A stretch of DNA of 64,000 bases, from contig JXTC01000401.1 in assembly GCA_002914845.1 (NCBI GenBank), forward strand, positions 22,399 to 86,398. The letters run 5' to 3'. Position 1 is the first letter of the stretch. Every line of letters begins with the position of its first letter. A program made the position numbers and the translations under genes. Positions 1 to 11,559 of this stretch are shown here, piece by piece. The notes under the pieces were generated by a model that ran no database searches, had not been told where the DNA came from, and saw only the letters and a list, made by a program, of their open reading frames with translations. This stretch comes from Trema orientale (taxonomy: Eukaryota; Streptophyta; Magnoliopsida; Rosales; Cannabaceae).

Positions 1-575
1 TTCAGAGAGAAAAATATGCTGTAATAGGCTTTTGTTTTGTGCCCAAACTATGAGAAAAATAGAGCATTTGTAAAAGAGTTTTGGGAGTTTATTTTTGTGT
101 GAGCCTTGAATGTTCTTAGAGTGATTAGCTCTAGGAAAATCACTTGAGATTATAAAAGTCCTTCGGGAGAAGGGCTGGGTATTCTTCGGAAGAAGATAGG
201 TTCTAGTACATAGGAGGGAGTCCTAATGTGTGGAACTGAAAGCACGCCGTAGCAGAGAAGATTGATTCAGCTATTGAAGGGAGGTCAAGAGGTTGGAGTC
301 AAGTAAGACGAGTGGAGCTCGCAGAACATATTGAGTGAAGAGTAAAACACAGTGCATCAAGATATGAGGGAGTCTTTTTTGTTTAAGTCATTGGTGTTTG
401 TACTTTGAAAGTTTCTACTAATATGTTTCTTTCTTTGGGCGTGGCTCCATGGAGTAGGTTATTGAAAAATAGCCGAACCATGTAAAAATCTCTAGTGTCA
501 TCTATTTTCCTTTAATTTCGTTATTGTGATTGTTTTGCCTATAGCACACGTTTAATACTTCATTGTTGCAACAAC
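1..575 (+). mobile_element. 3' part of a Ty1/copia-type LTR (remnant)
   Basis: The block around 445-540 (cgtggctccatggagtagg, then tagccgaaccatgtaaa, then a T-rich stretch) has the layout seen at the 3' end of many plant Ty1/copia (Tork-like) LTRs, where a GGACGTAGGC...GCCGAACCACGTAAA motif precedes U5. No PBS (tggtatcagagc) follows, so it is a solo or truncated LTR cut by the window edge. The end is uncertain, and about 575 (gttgcaaca) is a guess. It lies about 700 bp upstream of the first glycosyltransferase on the same strand and could influence it. The family call comes from recall of the motif, not from alignment. Confidence 0.45.
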
Positions 576-1274
576 AACAATACGCCTAACTGTTGCAACA
601 GGAGCGGAATTCCTCTAACTGTTGCAACAACAACGACAATCAATTTTTATATTTATTTATTTCTAAAAATAAATCAAAAAATTGATATACCTGCAATCTT
701 GGATCTTTCATGTTATAACATATGTGTTAATGTGTATTTATATGGAGTCTGAAGCAGGTAAATAAAAGTAATTATGGCCACGGAAGTTGACTACTCATGT
801 TACTTCCTTTCTCCTCCTTTTTTTAAAATTTTCTTTTTAAGCTTGACGTGAGTCATATGTAATTATGTACGTTAATTAATCTGGAGTGCCGTTGGCCTCT
901 CAAACATTATCTGTTATAAAAAATATCCACAAAGCCGTGACCGTCGGTGCTCTTGGCACTAAGTAATAAAATAAACCGAGGAAAAAGGATCTGTACTCTG
1001 TATTATGTTTTTATTCTTTATTATAACAAACATGAACTGGACAGTTAATTAAAAATGCAATATAGGACGACAATCTCGTGATCAAGATATGTGGATCAAC
1101 AATATATGGTGCTTTCTATTATTATTTTTTTGAAAAAACGTTGATTTATATACGTATTTTTTTCTTTTAGATTCCTATAGTTGTTGGTTTCAAAACTTTT
1201 AAAATGAGCTCATTCTTTTCTCAGTTCCCCTAACCAAGTTTGTCTTCCCAAGCAAACACACTACACGCTTTCAC
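576..1274 (+). other. upstream region of UGT gene 1
   Basis: AT-rich intergenic sequence without a convincing ORF. Near its left end the short motif ctgttgcaaca or a variant occurs three times (about 563-640), interspersed with caacaacaa runs. The rest is ordinary promoter-like AT-rich DNA leading into the glycosyltransferase. Confidence 0.5.
1145..1153 (+). promoter_or_regulatory. possible TATA box of UGT gene 1
   Basis: The sequence tttatatac lies about 122-130 bp upstream of the start codon at 1275, a normal distance for a plant core promoter with a leader of about 90-100 nt. This is inference from position and sequence only; other AT-rich stretches nearby could serve instead. Confidence 0.35.
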
Positions 1275-2660
1275 ATGGCTAGCCAAGTTGAGATAGTAAT
1301 GGTGCCGTTACCGGCACAAGGCCATCTCAACCAGCTCCTCCACCTCTCCCGCCTCATCTCCGCCTACAACATTCCGGTCCACTTCGTCGGTGCCGCCACT
1401 CACAACCGCCAAGCCAAGGCCCGAGTCCAGGGTTGGAACCCAAACTCCATTCAAAACATCCATTTCCATGACTTTGACATCCCTCCTTTTCCCACCCCTC
1501 CTCCGGACCACACATCTCCAAACAAGTTCCCTTCTCACCTCCTCCCATCCTTCCACGCAGCCGCCTCCCATCTCCGCCAACCCGTCGCAGCTCTCCTCCG
1601 CCATCTCTCGTCGAGAGCGAGACGAGTGATTGTCATCCGTGACTCTCTCATGGCATCCGTTGTCCAAGACGTGGCTTCAATACCAAACGCCGAGTCCTAC
1701 ACCTTCCGCAGCGTCTCGGCTTTTGCAATGTTCTTAATGCTTTATGACCTCGTAAAGGATAAGCTACCACCAGAAGCACTAGAAGTGGACGATCATATAA
1801 TCCCAGGAGATGTCCCCTCCATTGAAGGGTGCTTAAGCGCTGGGTTCTTGGAATTTACTGCTTCACAAAACGAGTTTCGAAGTTTCACTTCCGGGTATCT
1901 CTACAACACAAGCAAGGTAATCGAAAGTCCTTACATGGATTTACTAGCTAAACTTGTCCCGAACAAGCAGCATTGGGCAATGGGGCCGTTCCATCCGGTG
2001 TCGTTTTCGGGGAAGAAAACGTCAAACGAGAGTCACGTGTGTTTGGAGTGGCTAGGCAAGCAAGAACCCAAGTCGGTGATTTATGTGTCGTTTGGGACAA
2101 CGACAACATTCACGGACGAAGAAGTTGAACAACTGGCTTTGGGGTTAGAACAAAGTGAGATGAAGTTCATTTGGGTACTTAGGGACGCGGATAAAGGGGA
2201 TGTTTTTGATGGAGAACAAGTCAAAAAGTTCGAGCTTCCGAAAGGGTATGAAAAAAGAGTGGAAAGTATGGGGATTGTGGTGAGAGAGTGGGCGCCCCAA
2301 TTGGAGATTTTGGGGCACCCGTCAACAGGTGGGTTCTTGAGCCATTGTGGATGGAACTCGTGTGTAGAGAGCATAACAATGGGAGTGCCAATTGGGGCGT
2401 GGCCAATGCACACTGACCAACCAAGGAATGCGATGCTAGTAACGAAATTGCTAGGAGTTGGTGCCTCTGTGAGGGACTGGACCCACCGGGATGACGTGGT
2501 AAAGGCGGATACGGTGGCGAATGGGATTAGGAAATTAATGGCATCGAAGGAAATTAGGAAGAGGGCGGAGGAGTTAGGTGGGGCTCTCCGGCAGTCCATG
2601 GTGGAAGGGGGAGCATCCCGGATGGAGTTGGATTCTTTTGTTACTCATATCTCTAGATAG
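1275..2660 (+). CDS. UDP-glycosyltransferase, zeatin O-glucosyltransferase-like (UGT93 type)
   Basis: Complete intronless ORF of 461 aa, the usual length for a plant family-1 UGT. Such soluble enzymes transfer sugar, here probably glucose, from UDP-sugar to small acceptors. The N-terminal acceptor domain has PLPAQGH with the expected catalytic His17, and its partner Asp123 lies in IRDSLMAS. The 44-residue PSPG nucleotide-sugar box runs from Trp339 to Gln382, with HCGWNS in the middle and DQ at the end; a final Gln is typical of UDP-glucose users. The spacing PAQGHLNQLLHLSRL, the DSLMAS motif and the C-terminal HISR are hallmarks of zeatin O-glucosyltransferases (UGT93), which store cytokinin as O-glucoside. 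Family placement is firm; the acceptor is not, because UGT93 members also act on other substrates. A paralogue of roughly three-quarters identity by eye lies at 48086-49561 on the other strand. Unlike that copy it has Arg instead of His before the catalytic Asp and lacks the N-terminal extension. Confidence 0.95.
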   Translation: MASQVEIVMVPLPAQGHLNQLLHLSRLISAYNIPVHFVGAATHNRQAKARVQGWNPNSIQNIHFHDFDIPPFPTPPPDHTSPNKFPSHLLPSFHAAASHLRQPVAALLRHLSSRARRVIVIRDSLMASVVQDVASIPNAESYTFRSVSAFAMFLMLYDLVKDKLPPEALEVDDHIIPGDVPSIEGCLSAGFLEFTASQNEFRSFTSGYLYNTSKVIESPYMDLLAKLVPNKQHWAMGPFHPVSFSGKKTSNESHVCLEWLGKQEPKSVIYVSFGTTTTFTDEEVEQLALGLEQSEMKFIWVLRDADKGDVFDGEQVKKFELPKGYEKRVESMGIVVREWAPQLEILGHPSTGGFLSHCGWNSCVESITMGVPIGAWPMHTDQPRNAMLVTKLLGVGASVRDWTHRDDVVKADTVANGIRKLMASKEIRKRAEELGGALRQSMVEGGASRMELDSFVTHISR

Positions 2661-3084
2661 ATAAAAGAAATTTCCCTAGGTTGTTCCATTAATGTTCGAA
2701 TTTTAGTGGTACAATAATGTAATTTCTCCTCATAAAAAAATGTATTTTCTTTCTGCTAATTGAAAATATAAATATATATATGTGAGTTATGTTTCAATAG
2801 AGTTTTTTGTTTTTCCTCCATGCATAGATACTTTGACCAAATTGAAAATGACTTGCAATAACAAGTCATTTTTACCTACAACCATTCCCGTTCCAATTTT
2901 TTAGAGAATCATCTTTTCATTAAATTTGGAATAATTTTATAAGGAATTTTTTTTTAATCAGAATTATTATTATTATTTAATATTCCTTCTATGTTGAATT
3001 CTTTATTGCTTTACCTGTTTATGTTAGCTTTAGTTACAAATATTATTATGAATATACCATTGACGTACCTTTGATCAACTTTAA
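2661..3084. other. 3' flank of UGT gene 1
   Basis: AT-rich sequence with no ORF of note. Several AATAAT- and AATAAA-like words within about 150 bp of the stop codon could act as polyadenylation signals, but none stands out. Confidence 0.4.
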
Positions 3085-3105
3085 TCCATCAGGTACGGGA
3101 AAGCG

Positions 3106-3354
3106 TTGGTTGTTCTACTAGGGTTGAACAACCATAATAAAACTTGCATATACGGGTTTGCTTTGCTACATAATAAATTGGCTGAAACATATGCCTAGGT
3201 ATTACAAACTTTCTTGGAGTGTATGAATGGCAAAACACCAAATACCGTGTTGACTAATGGTTGTCGTTCCATGCACAAAGCTATCAAAGATGTGGTGCCA
3301 AAGGTGGTTCATCGAATATGTGCATGGCATATCCTAAAAAATGCTGTACACTAA
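3106..3354 (+). pseudogene. FAR1/MULE-type transposase fragment
   Basis: Read from 3106 in one frame, this gives 82 codons that match the central part of FAR1/FHY3-related Mutator transposases. It has a GLNNH start, then ETYA-stop-VLQTFLECMNG, a TNGCRSMHKAI segment where families have TD(Q/R)xxAxxxAI, and finally HRICAWHILKN, the CxWHxxxN signature. One in-frame TAG sits where these proteins usually have Trp. The rest of the domain, including the first catalytic Asp region and the zinc-finger ends, was not found, so this is a broken fragment. Host FAR1-family genes share the domain, so origin from a gene fragment instead of a MULE cannot be excluded. Confidence 0.7.
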
Positions 3355-4198
3355 ATGATACTATATTAATTGAATTATTTCAACATGCAATTTATACTCT
3401 GACAATTAGTTAATATATTCTTTCAACAAGTACTATACTGAAGAGAATTGGGAAACTGAATGGTTAATACTCTTCTCGTATGGTTATGAGAGAAACTTGG
3501 TTGATAAAACCATAATAATTGCAAAATAGTGCCCATCAAGTTACTCAACCTATATATTTATTTTGACTAATTTTACGAAATTAAATTAAAAAATCAGCAA
3601 CTGTAATTGCGAGATATCGATGAACTAATTTTGTCCCATCTAAATGTAAAAAGTTGATATCTCTTCTTTTGACAAATCATATTGGGACAGACGATTATCC
3701 ATTTTTTTAAAATCGCATTTTGACTGAAATATTGATAAGCATTCACATAATTAGTAGCTACTAGATTCTACGAGATTTCATTAACGAGTTATCCTTTAGC
3801 GAAAGCAAAAAGTTATCGCAAAGGTCTTTATTGAGGAGAGTCAATACAATATGCTGAATATCATTTAGGATTAAATAAATAGCACAAATAGTACCACTTG
3901 TCTATTAGCATCCTGCTGATCAACCATAAAGAACATAATCAAATCAAGCTAAAAATACCAAATGCCTACTTAAAGTGAACTCTCTGCCCTAACAAGTAGA
4001 CCCATCCCAGCCTATTTTTGTAGCTTTGAATGAAATTCTCGTACATTTTTCAACAATGCATCTCTATGTTGGTTGTAGTCAGAATAAGCGAGCCAACATG
4101 CTATATGACATCTTTCAAAATGAGAATTGAACTGAAATAAAATTAAGTACTCAATACTAATTATCCGGAATGAATCAAAAATAGTTTTTAAAAAATAG
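3355..4198. other. no gene seen
   Basis: AT-rich DNA between the FAR1-like and Ulp1-like fragments. No further transposase coding stretch was recognised. It may be the interior of the same decayed element. Confidence 0.4.
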
Positions 4199-4261
4199 TC
4201 ACAATCTCATTAAAAAAAAAAAAAGAAAAATACAATCAACTGGTAAAATAAAATCACTTAC

Positions 4262-4700
4262 TACAAATGTGCGTGCATCCAGCCTACACCCGCTTTTCAT
4301 GAACATAATTACAAAAACTCCACAATCAAATCTATTTGGTTGCCTGGGAACGAATTTAAGACGAATAATAGGGAAACCACCAAAGTTAAAATTAGCATAC
4401 ATCTTCTTAATCTGCACTTCAAATAGCTAATCCAAATTTCGTAGCTACTTTTCCAAAAAATAAACGAACTTAGCATGTAAACAACCATAAAATTGAATTG
4501 AATTATAAGTTGAAAAGAGTCCTACTTACAATCTCCCTAATTCTTAAATCATAAAACAAAGGTTGATTTTCCGTGGCATTAGAGTCCCAAACTTCAGCCA
4601 CTTTCTTCTTCACCATAACTCGTGCAAGTATATAGTGCCTTATGAAAAGGATTGGCACAAAAATCTGATCAAAATTATTAAAAAAAAAAAAGAAGAGCAA
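4262..4700 (-). pseudogene. Ulp1-type (C48) SUMO protease fragment, two spliced exons
   Basis: On the minus strand, exon 1 (about 4700-4530) encodes IFVPILFIRHYILARV...VAEVWDSN. This matches the region of Ulp1 peptidases with the catalytic His (usually HW, here HY) and the Asp of WDS. A GTAAGT donor at 4529 and a TGCAG acceptor ending at 4412 bound a 118-bp intron in phase 0. Exon 2 (4411-4262) continues with FVPRQPNRFDCGVFVIMFM, holding the catalytic Cys in DCG, and ends at another GTAAGT donor (4261). So His, Asp and Cys are all present with intact splice sites, but the surrounding gene was not found. Ulp1 domains occur both in host ULP/ESD4-like genes and in captured or Mutator-type elements; the FAR1/MULE fragment 1 kb away on the other strand favours the second. 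Confidence 0.65.
4412..4529 (-). other. intron of the Ulp1-like fragment
   Basis: Bounded by GTAAGT on the donor side and TGCAG on the acceptor side. Joining the flanking exons keeps the reading frame in phase 0 and puts the WDS and DCG motifs in the correct order, which supports a genuine intron. Confidence 0.6.
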
Positions 4701-5184
4701 CCATTATTGCTATACTATAATTGTTATCCAAAATATTTTAATAGAAGTCTAACAAAAAATAATAATAATAGAAGTTTGTACTTACTTCATCACATGTCTC
4801 CAAACAACCCATGTACTTTTCAGCATAATACATATTCGACCAAGATTTATGTAGTGGTAGTTTAGAATATGGTAATGTATCTTTCTACGTTAAAAGAAAA
4901 TAAAAAACAAATTATGTACAACTCACTTGATAAAGTGAAAAATGATAAACACGTTACATAATGAAAAGATGATTGAAAAAAAAAAAAGTCCAACTCATAG
5001 GTTATAAACAGGTGGCCAATATTTTTAATCATAAATAACTTTCTATATATATATAAGTATTAGTTAGATTTTTTTTTAAAATAAAATTACTAATATTATT
5101 ATAGCCATTAGATTAAAATCCAATGACCCAAATTAGAGTACCCATTTATGAAGCAAAAACAAAAAACTCTATTAAAACGTCACC

Positions 5185-5216
<32 letters not shown>

Positions 5217-6363
5217 GTTATAGTGATGTTACTTGGAGGGGTAATTTATGAAATTCTACATATACTGGGGGAATTCATACACTAATCGGCGTGAAATTAT
5301 TATTTTTAATATAATATTATAGACATGTGAGATTAGCAATGAGTGTTTTTTTTCTTCCTCAATTAATCAAAAAAAAATCGTTATCACTTTAAAAGTACAT
5401 TATACTACTACAAATTTAGACATTTAATACGAAAGTTTGTGTTTGATATTACCTTATAATTTCCTTAATAGGTACTAACTCCAATAGGTATTTTGACATT
5501 TAATTATCAGTGAGTATAATTTTCTCCACTTTGATTTTGATCTAATAGTTGTCATTTAATAAGTTATTGACTAAAAAAATCATTACACAATTCAATATTT
5601 AGACAAAAGGATAATGCTAGGTATCTCAAATAGTTTATCAAATTTTTAATAGCAACACATGTGGCAAGTGGATTGTTACTATTTAATTGGTAAATGGTAT
5701 TAAATTCATTTTGCGGTAAGTTTTGATATACCAATTAAATAATGACAACTCACTTACCATATGTGTTGATACAGAAATTTTGGTACACTAGTTGAGATAT
5801 CTAACATTATCCTTATACAAAATGCATTGTGCCTATCCATAGTGATTTTACAAAAATCACCATTTAAGTTTCCCTCAATATATATAGGTTCGCTATATAT
5901 ATATATATATATATTTATATATAATTTATAGTACTGTAACTGAGAGGTTATATGCTACCATTCATTATAAAGTTTAAGAGTAGTTATATGATTAATTAGG
6001 CTTTGTTTGGATATACTTCTATTTTTTTAATATAAATTAAAAACAAAAATAAAATTTTATTTATGTTTTAAAATTTTGAAACAAGAAACTTACTTTAACT
6101 CTAGAAAAACAACGAACTTACTTGGCAAAACACAAAAGCATTTATAATTTCAAAAAACAAAACACATAAACACACTTAGCAACTATTATATAATAACACC
6201 AAAAATTGGACATAGATCATATGGTCTAAATTGAGAGAGAGAGAGGGGATAAAGAAAGTGAAAAAATAAACAAAATGGAGAGTAAAATTAAAAAAAAAAG
6301 ATGAGAGAATAAGAAGAAGAGAGAGATGAGAGAGAAAGTGAAGAAAATTTTAAAGAGGATAGA
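4701..6363. other. AT-rich intergenic stretch with simple repeats
   Basis: No coding potential was recognised. It holds an AT microsatellite at 5190-5217, another near 5895-5915, and a purine-rich GA tract around 6230-6355. A short inverted similarity around 5630-5800 (a gagttgtcatt/aatagcaacacatg type motif) suggests an old MITE, but the ends are not clear. Confidence 0.5.
5190..5217. repeat. (AT)n microsatellite
   Basis: About 14 uninterrupted AT dinucleotides. Likely length-polymorphic. Confidence 0.9.
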
Positions 6364-7030
6364 GAAACTAGGGCCAGTTTGGTATTGATGTACTATGTTG
6401 TAACTGTTGAAAAATGAAACTACCAGACTAGATTTGTAACTGCTTTTGGAGTTACAAAATTTAATCTAATATAGATTAAATTTGTTTAGGAAAATAGGTC
6501 AGTTTCACGCTTAAAAAGTTTTGGTGAGTTACAAAATTTAAACTAGTTTAAATTAAAATTATCTAGAAAACTTATCGATTTCTAAATGCTTAAATTAAAT
6601 CTTAGTTAATTCCAAATTTGTAACAGCTCCCATATGAAGCCTATAAATTGACTCCTCCTTTCTTCAAGAAGATACGCTCAGAAGAAACCTTTCACAGAAG
6701 AACTCTTTCTCTTGTCTTTCCTCTCTTCTCAAACTCTTCTAGAGTATAGGCTTTAGCATGGTAGAGTTTGGGCATTTTCTATAAAGTTCGCCGGAGTAGC
6801 GCTTGTGGTGGACAATCGCCACTCATCAACCGTTATATCATGGGAGACAGACGCCTAACAACCTCAAATGCTGACTGAGAAAAGGCGAATCCGTTTTAAG
6901 AAGATTGTGTAATACACAAGCCTTGGTTCCTCGTTGTTGTTTGAGTGTCCTATTGTTTTAGTTTTGTTATTGTTATTTTGTTATTCTATTGAAATTCTAG
7001 TATTTTGTTTGTTCCTTTATATGTCATATA
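6364..7030 (+). mobile_element. LTR-like promoter block
   Basis: The block has a TATA-like cctataaattg near 6640, then a pyrimidine-rich leader rich in cttctc words and an untranslated-looking tract, with no ORF. This layout (U3, TATA, R, U5) resembles an LTR. The left end tagggccagtttgg resembles the TIR of a Tourist/hAT-like MITE, so two elements may abut here. No second copy occurs in the window to confirm the boundaries. Confidence 0.3.
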
Positions 7031-7227
7031 TATACATACTTTAGCTAACAACTTAAAACAGATTATGTGTTAAAGGACAAACAGATTACTTGCTGGAGTT
7101 TTGAAGCCATTTGTTTTGTCTGCATTAAAAAAGAAAAGCCTGAAGTTTTTTTTTCCTTTTAATTCGCTTAATCACTAAAAAGTTTTTTTAAAAAGAGGTT
7201 TTCCATTTGTGTATACTGACTGGTTCA

Positions 7228-8780
7228 AATTAATTAAGTCTTCTCCCAAGTGCAGGAGTGTCAAAGTAATAAATACTCGGTAAGACCGAGATCAATCCAT
7301 AGGAAGGTTAGTGAATAATACAAGACCATAACACATATATTACAAGAATAAAAATGATGGGAGAAAGTACGTTGTAGGATGATTATAATAATATGAAACA
7401 AAATGATAGAAATATGATGATATGAAGTACAAAATTAAACAATTGCCAAAATTAGGGAATACACTCTTAGGTACGTCAAATAAATATAATCTAAGCTCTT
7501 TTATCACTCAATTAGAATCTACATACAACGGAGGTTCCAGTCAGAGGATTTATCATTAAAGGTCTATTATTAGTTATTTATGTGATTAGATTAGTTTTCT
7601 TAATTATCTTCCTTGATAACGTCAATACTTGTAAATGTGGTCAAGCATTCATGGTGCCACCTTATATCCACAACAAATCAAAATCCCTTCCTAGCACAAC
7701 CGGTATAAAAGAAATTAAGTATTTGTTGTACCCAAGGTTGACTACAATGAATCAAGACCCACCACTTAACAAGAAGGGAATTAAGATTGATTAAAAAAAT
7801 TAAATAGAACATGTATAATAGTGATTAAAGGATATAAACAATGAAGTCCACCTAGAGTTTAGATTATACCTATCTTTCCCCAAGAGATTCACTCTTTCAC
7901 TTTTGAAACATGCAAGATTAAGTAAATATGATGAAGAAGAATAACAAGTACAAACACGATATGAACATAAAAGAAACACAAAACTCTTACTATTTTGAAG
8001 GCAAAGTAAGATTATAACAACATGAATAACAAGAGGAGAACAAAAGAGAGTGATCTTGATCTCAAACTAAGATGCCTCTTAAGCCTAGCTTAAGCATCTA
8101 TTTATAGGAAAACTTGGAGATACAAAGTTAAAATTTGTAGGCTAAGAATAAGTGCAAGTTGGTACTTTATTTTGGTAGATTCAGTCCCTCCCAAAGACGC
8201 ATCTGGAATTTAATGAATTTGGACAAAAATTTCTTGATCAAAGAAAAGAAAATGAAGTCTTATCTCTTAGAAGTCGTATGCCACCAAAATTCCCTCCACT
8301 ATAGCTGTATCTCTTGACTTAGATCAAAAATGGTGAAGATAGGTTCTGCTAAGTCGAAATTAGTTGTTGATCTTATTATCTGTAAAAATCCGATATTTTC
8401 ACCTAGATTTCGGCTTCTCTGGAATTTTCACAAAGAACAAATTATCTAAATCTTTTTGTGTACGTATCCATAGCATTAAGAATCACTCAATTTGAGATTG
8501 TATTGAGGCCAGAATGAGCCAAATATTAAAGGGTGTCGGGCTAAGCGTGAACGCAGTCTAATTTGCAATATTGTCTGTTTGAAACTCATTTTTGAAATAA
8601 TCTAGGCAAATCTTGTAAATTTGTTTTAGTGAGAAATTGAGTCTAGAATCCAGGAGTTTAAGAATTAGTTCAATCTCCCATGTGGTTTAGAATCTGTGCC
8701 CATTTTATAAAACCTGCGCAGAAACGAATATTTAGCACAAATTAGGGGTAACTTTTGCTTTTATGTCTATGTCTACAAAA
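7228..8780 (-). mobile_element. LTR-like block, minus orientation
   Basis: The only promoter-like signal is on the minus strand: cctataaatagatgc near 8110-8095. The lower-coordinate end carries caagtgcaggagtg followed by ctcggtaagaccgagatc, a small perfect inverted pair of a kind common near plant gypsy LTR ends. No protein-coding stretch was seen. Boundaries are approximate and no TSD was found. Confidence 0.3.
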
Positions 8781-9654
8781 GTGCTTTTAATTAGGAAATT
8801 TAATGAAATTCTAAGTGTATAATGATTGTATAATCCCATAATAAATATACACAATTAGACGTTCATCATATACATTTCATTATATATATATACTCGTATA
8901 TTCGATTACCTTTTGAAATAGAAAATTTTATGTTTAAAGGATTTAAACATTTATTTATTTCTCACTTTTCACTCTACGTAAAGGAGTTTTAACTTTTCTG
9001 TTTCCTGTTTTACTTACAAGAACGATCCAAACTTATGTGCCGTGCATGGCATTGTGCTTTCTTTTCAATTCTTCTGGCTAACTAAAATAAAAACCAGAGC
9101 AATAAGAATAAAAGGGGGAAAAGAAAAGAATAATTCTGCCATTTTAAAGATAAACTTTGATCTCACTTTTATTTATTTATTTTTTTTGAGGTCTGACTCA
9201 GACAAGTTTATTCTAACCCAAGATAGACAATAGTCGTCGTTAGATTTTTCAACTTGTACAAGACAATAAAGCTAATAATAAAAGTACGAATAGTCCACCG
9301 TCTTAAAAACAAAAAAAGAAAGACTACATTGTCCTATGGCAAGTTGGCAGCATAGTTTTTTGGTGAATGTATAATAAAATCTATATAAGAGGGCCCTAAT
9401 TATCGCCCCTAAATTACTAAATTCTTTTAGTCATGATAAAATCACTGAAATCCCAACTCAATGTACCAAAACATAAGTAACGCCAAGAAGTCTTTCGTTC
9501 TAAAAACAATAATTATAAAATACAGTTTCTTTTTTCCAAAAGGAACACGGTTGTAGACTAATTTTCTCATGGGAGGAGATTATTCCAACAGGAAATTGCT
9601 AGTCTACTGCCCAACAAAACCGAAACTCTACTAACATAGTGTCATAGACTAGTA
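8781..9654. other. no gene seen
   Basis: AT-rich intergenic DNA. No recognisable coding, RNA or repeat feature was found beyond short homopolymers. Confidence 0.4.
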
Positions 9655-10280
9655 TTTTGGGGTTTTCCCAATTTTCGGGATTAATCCTAAAATGAGAATT
9701 AGTAGTAATTAAGTATGGGATTAGCAATGCTTAAGCAAGCTTAGTGAAACTACACGTGCCATGGGACAAACGACATAAACTCAAGAAAATGGAATGTAGT
9801 ATAACCCAAAACTACATGTCGTTTAAGCTCCTTTCCGCCCATGCTCGAACTACAAGTTGTTGAAGCCGAACTACGTGTCACTTGGAGCTGAACTACACGT
9901 CGTTTTGGTACTCTTTCTATCGTATACAAGCTGCCCACTAAAACTCTAGAAAGCTCCAGATTCTTCCAACTTGCTCACCAAGGTCTTGTAACTACAAGTA
10001 CTTGTTGCCTAAGATCTTCTACACTAAGCAAGCTTAAGAGCTTGACACCTAATTCTCTTGTCTATTAAGAAAAACTAGCTAATAGATGCTTGACACCTCA
10101 ATCCCTTTTAGAAGAAGTCCCCTTGTTGTATAAGGCATCCTTGGCCTATAAATAGAGAGGTTGTTCGGGATCGGACTTTGTGTTCTGATTAATTAATAAG
10201 ACCTGTGATTAATTAAAGCAAAGTAGAGAATAACTGGGATTATAGTTAGATTATAAAGAGTGTACAGGTGTAAGAGCTAT
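9655..10280 (+). mobile_element. left arm of an inverted LTR-like pair
   Basis: Begins with ttttggggttttcccaatt and carries gggattaatcctaaaatgag, which recurs inverted at about 12165-12195. Inside are several imperfect copies of a short unit around (a/c)actacatgtcgttt, then a plant-type TATA (cctataaatagagagg near 10147). The arm therefore looks like an LTR or promoter unit transcribed to the right. The matching arm at 11560-12215 faces left. Confidence 0.5.
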
Positions 10281-10555
10281 CATAATACTGTCTACGTGTC
10301 GAAGTCCTGATAGGTGGTCGATATAGAAAACGATACTTCCCACAGCGTCCTTGCCACATTAGCAGTTACAGGGATAACGTACTTACAAATATAGTGATAA
10401 TAATAATGGCGTAATAATAACATAAGTGCTATCACAACACTGACACTATTTATCAAAGTCCCGATAGGCAGTCGCAATAAAGAACGACACTTCAAAAGTC
10501 CCTATACATAGACGGTTGCAAGGATAACTAGCTTACGGATAGATAATAATAAAGG
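10276..10555. repeat. degenerate direct repeat of about 140-150 bp
   Basis: Two adjacent copies, about 10276-10415 and 10429-10555. Each begins gctatca(t/c)aa(t/c)actg, contains aagtcc(t/c)gatagg, then acgac/acgatact(t), and ends in aaggataac or agggataac followed by an ataataataat tract. Similarity is moderate. Confidence 0.6.
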
Positions 10556-10633
10556 AACCTAGTTGATGGAGGCGAATAAACCGACTATAATGTCAGCTAG
10601 AGGTTAGATACGAAAAATAAAGAGGTTAGAGAC

Positions 10634-10645
10634 AATAATAATAAC

Positions 10646-10686
<41 letters not shown>
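10634..10686. repeat. (AAT)n microsatellite
   Basis: About 17 AAT units with one early interruption (aac). It lies between the inverted arms. Confidence 0.9.
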
Positions 10687-10688
<2 letters not shown>

Positions 10689-11559
10689 GAAAATAATAGG
10701 TGAGGGATTATGAGGGAACACAAAATCCCGAGCTGTACCACAGGTCAAGCATGGAGTTCGAGGAAAGTAGCTCGGGGCCCACAAACCACTAAAGTGCGAG
10801 GGTTATAAGTTGCATACAAAAAGACTTGTAAAACAAGTTAGTAGAAAAGGCAACTTAAAAACATCAAGATAATAGAAAATGGCATGAAAGTAATTGACTA
10901 ATAAGAAAATGTTATAAAACTAATTATGAAATAGAAAGTGATACAAAATAATTATCGGGCCTTGGATATGTAATTAGATAAAAGTGGACTTAAAAATGGG
11001 TATATACAAAATTATTTAAGCCTATTTAAATAATTAGATATATATCAATTACTAGGAATTTATTGGCTAATTTCTACACATGCGTGAGCATATATAAAGA
11101 TATGTATGGAAATAAGAATTAAAGAGATGAGCACTTAGCTATAAATCGAAAACAAGCGCCAAGAAATGGTAGTGTTGGTAACGTGAGGAAAGAAAAATGA
11201 TACGACGATGATGATGGTAATAAAGATGACTAACTTATATATTTGTGAAGGAGAAGTCAAAAAGGTTTATGAGCTCAACGTTAAAGGAAGATGGTCTTAA
11301 GCCCAAGAGAAAAGGATGGTACTTGAATTAATAAGGCCTAAGAATGGAGCAAAAAAGTTGTAGGAGTTGTGATATTGGGCTACGGGTTGGCAAGAGGATG
11401 AAGGATGAGGATGATATTTAGTGATGATATTACCATGAATTAATAAGGAAAGATAGAGGTGTTGATGTAGCCGAGAGAGGCAAATGATGATAGTGCTGTT
11501 AATGACTATGGTAATAACAATAAGAGAAAGAGAGAGAAGGTGAGAAAGCTTGAGGCCTC

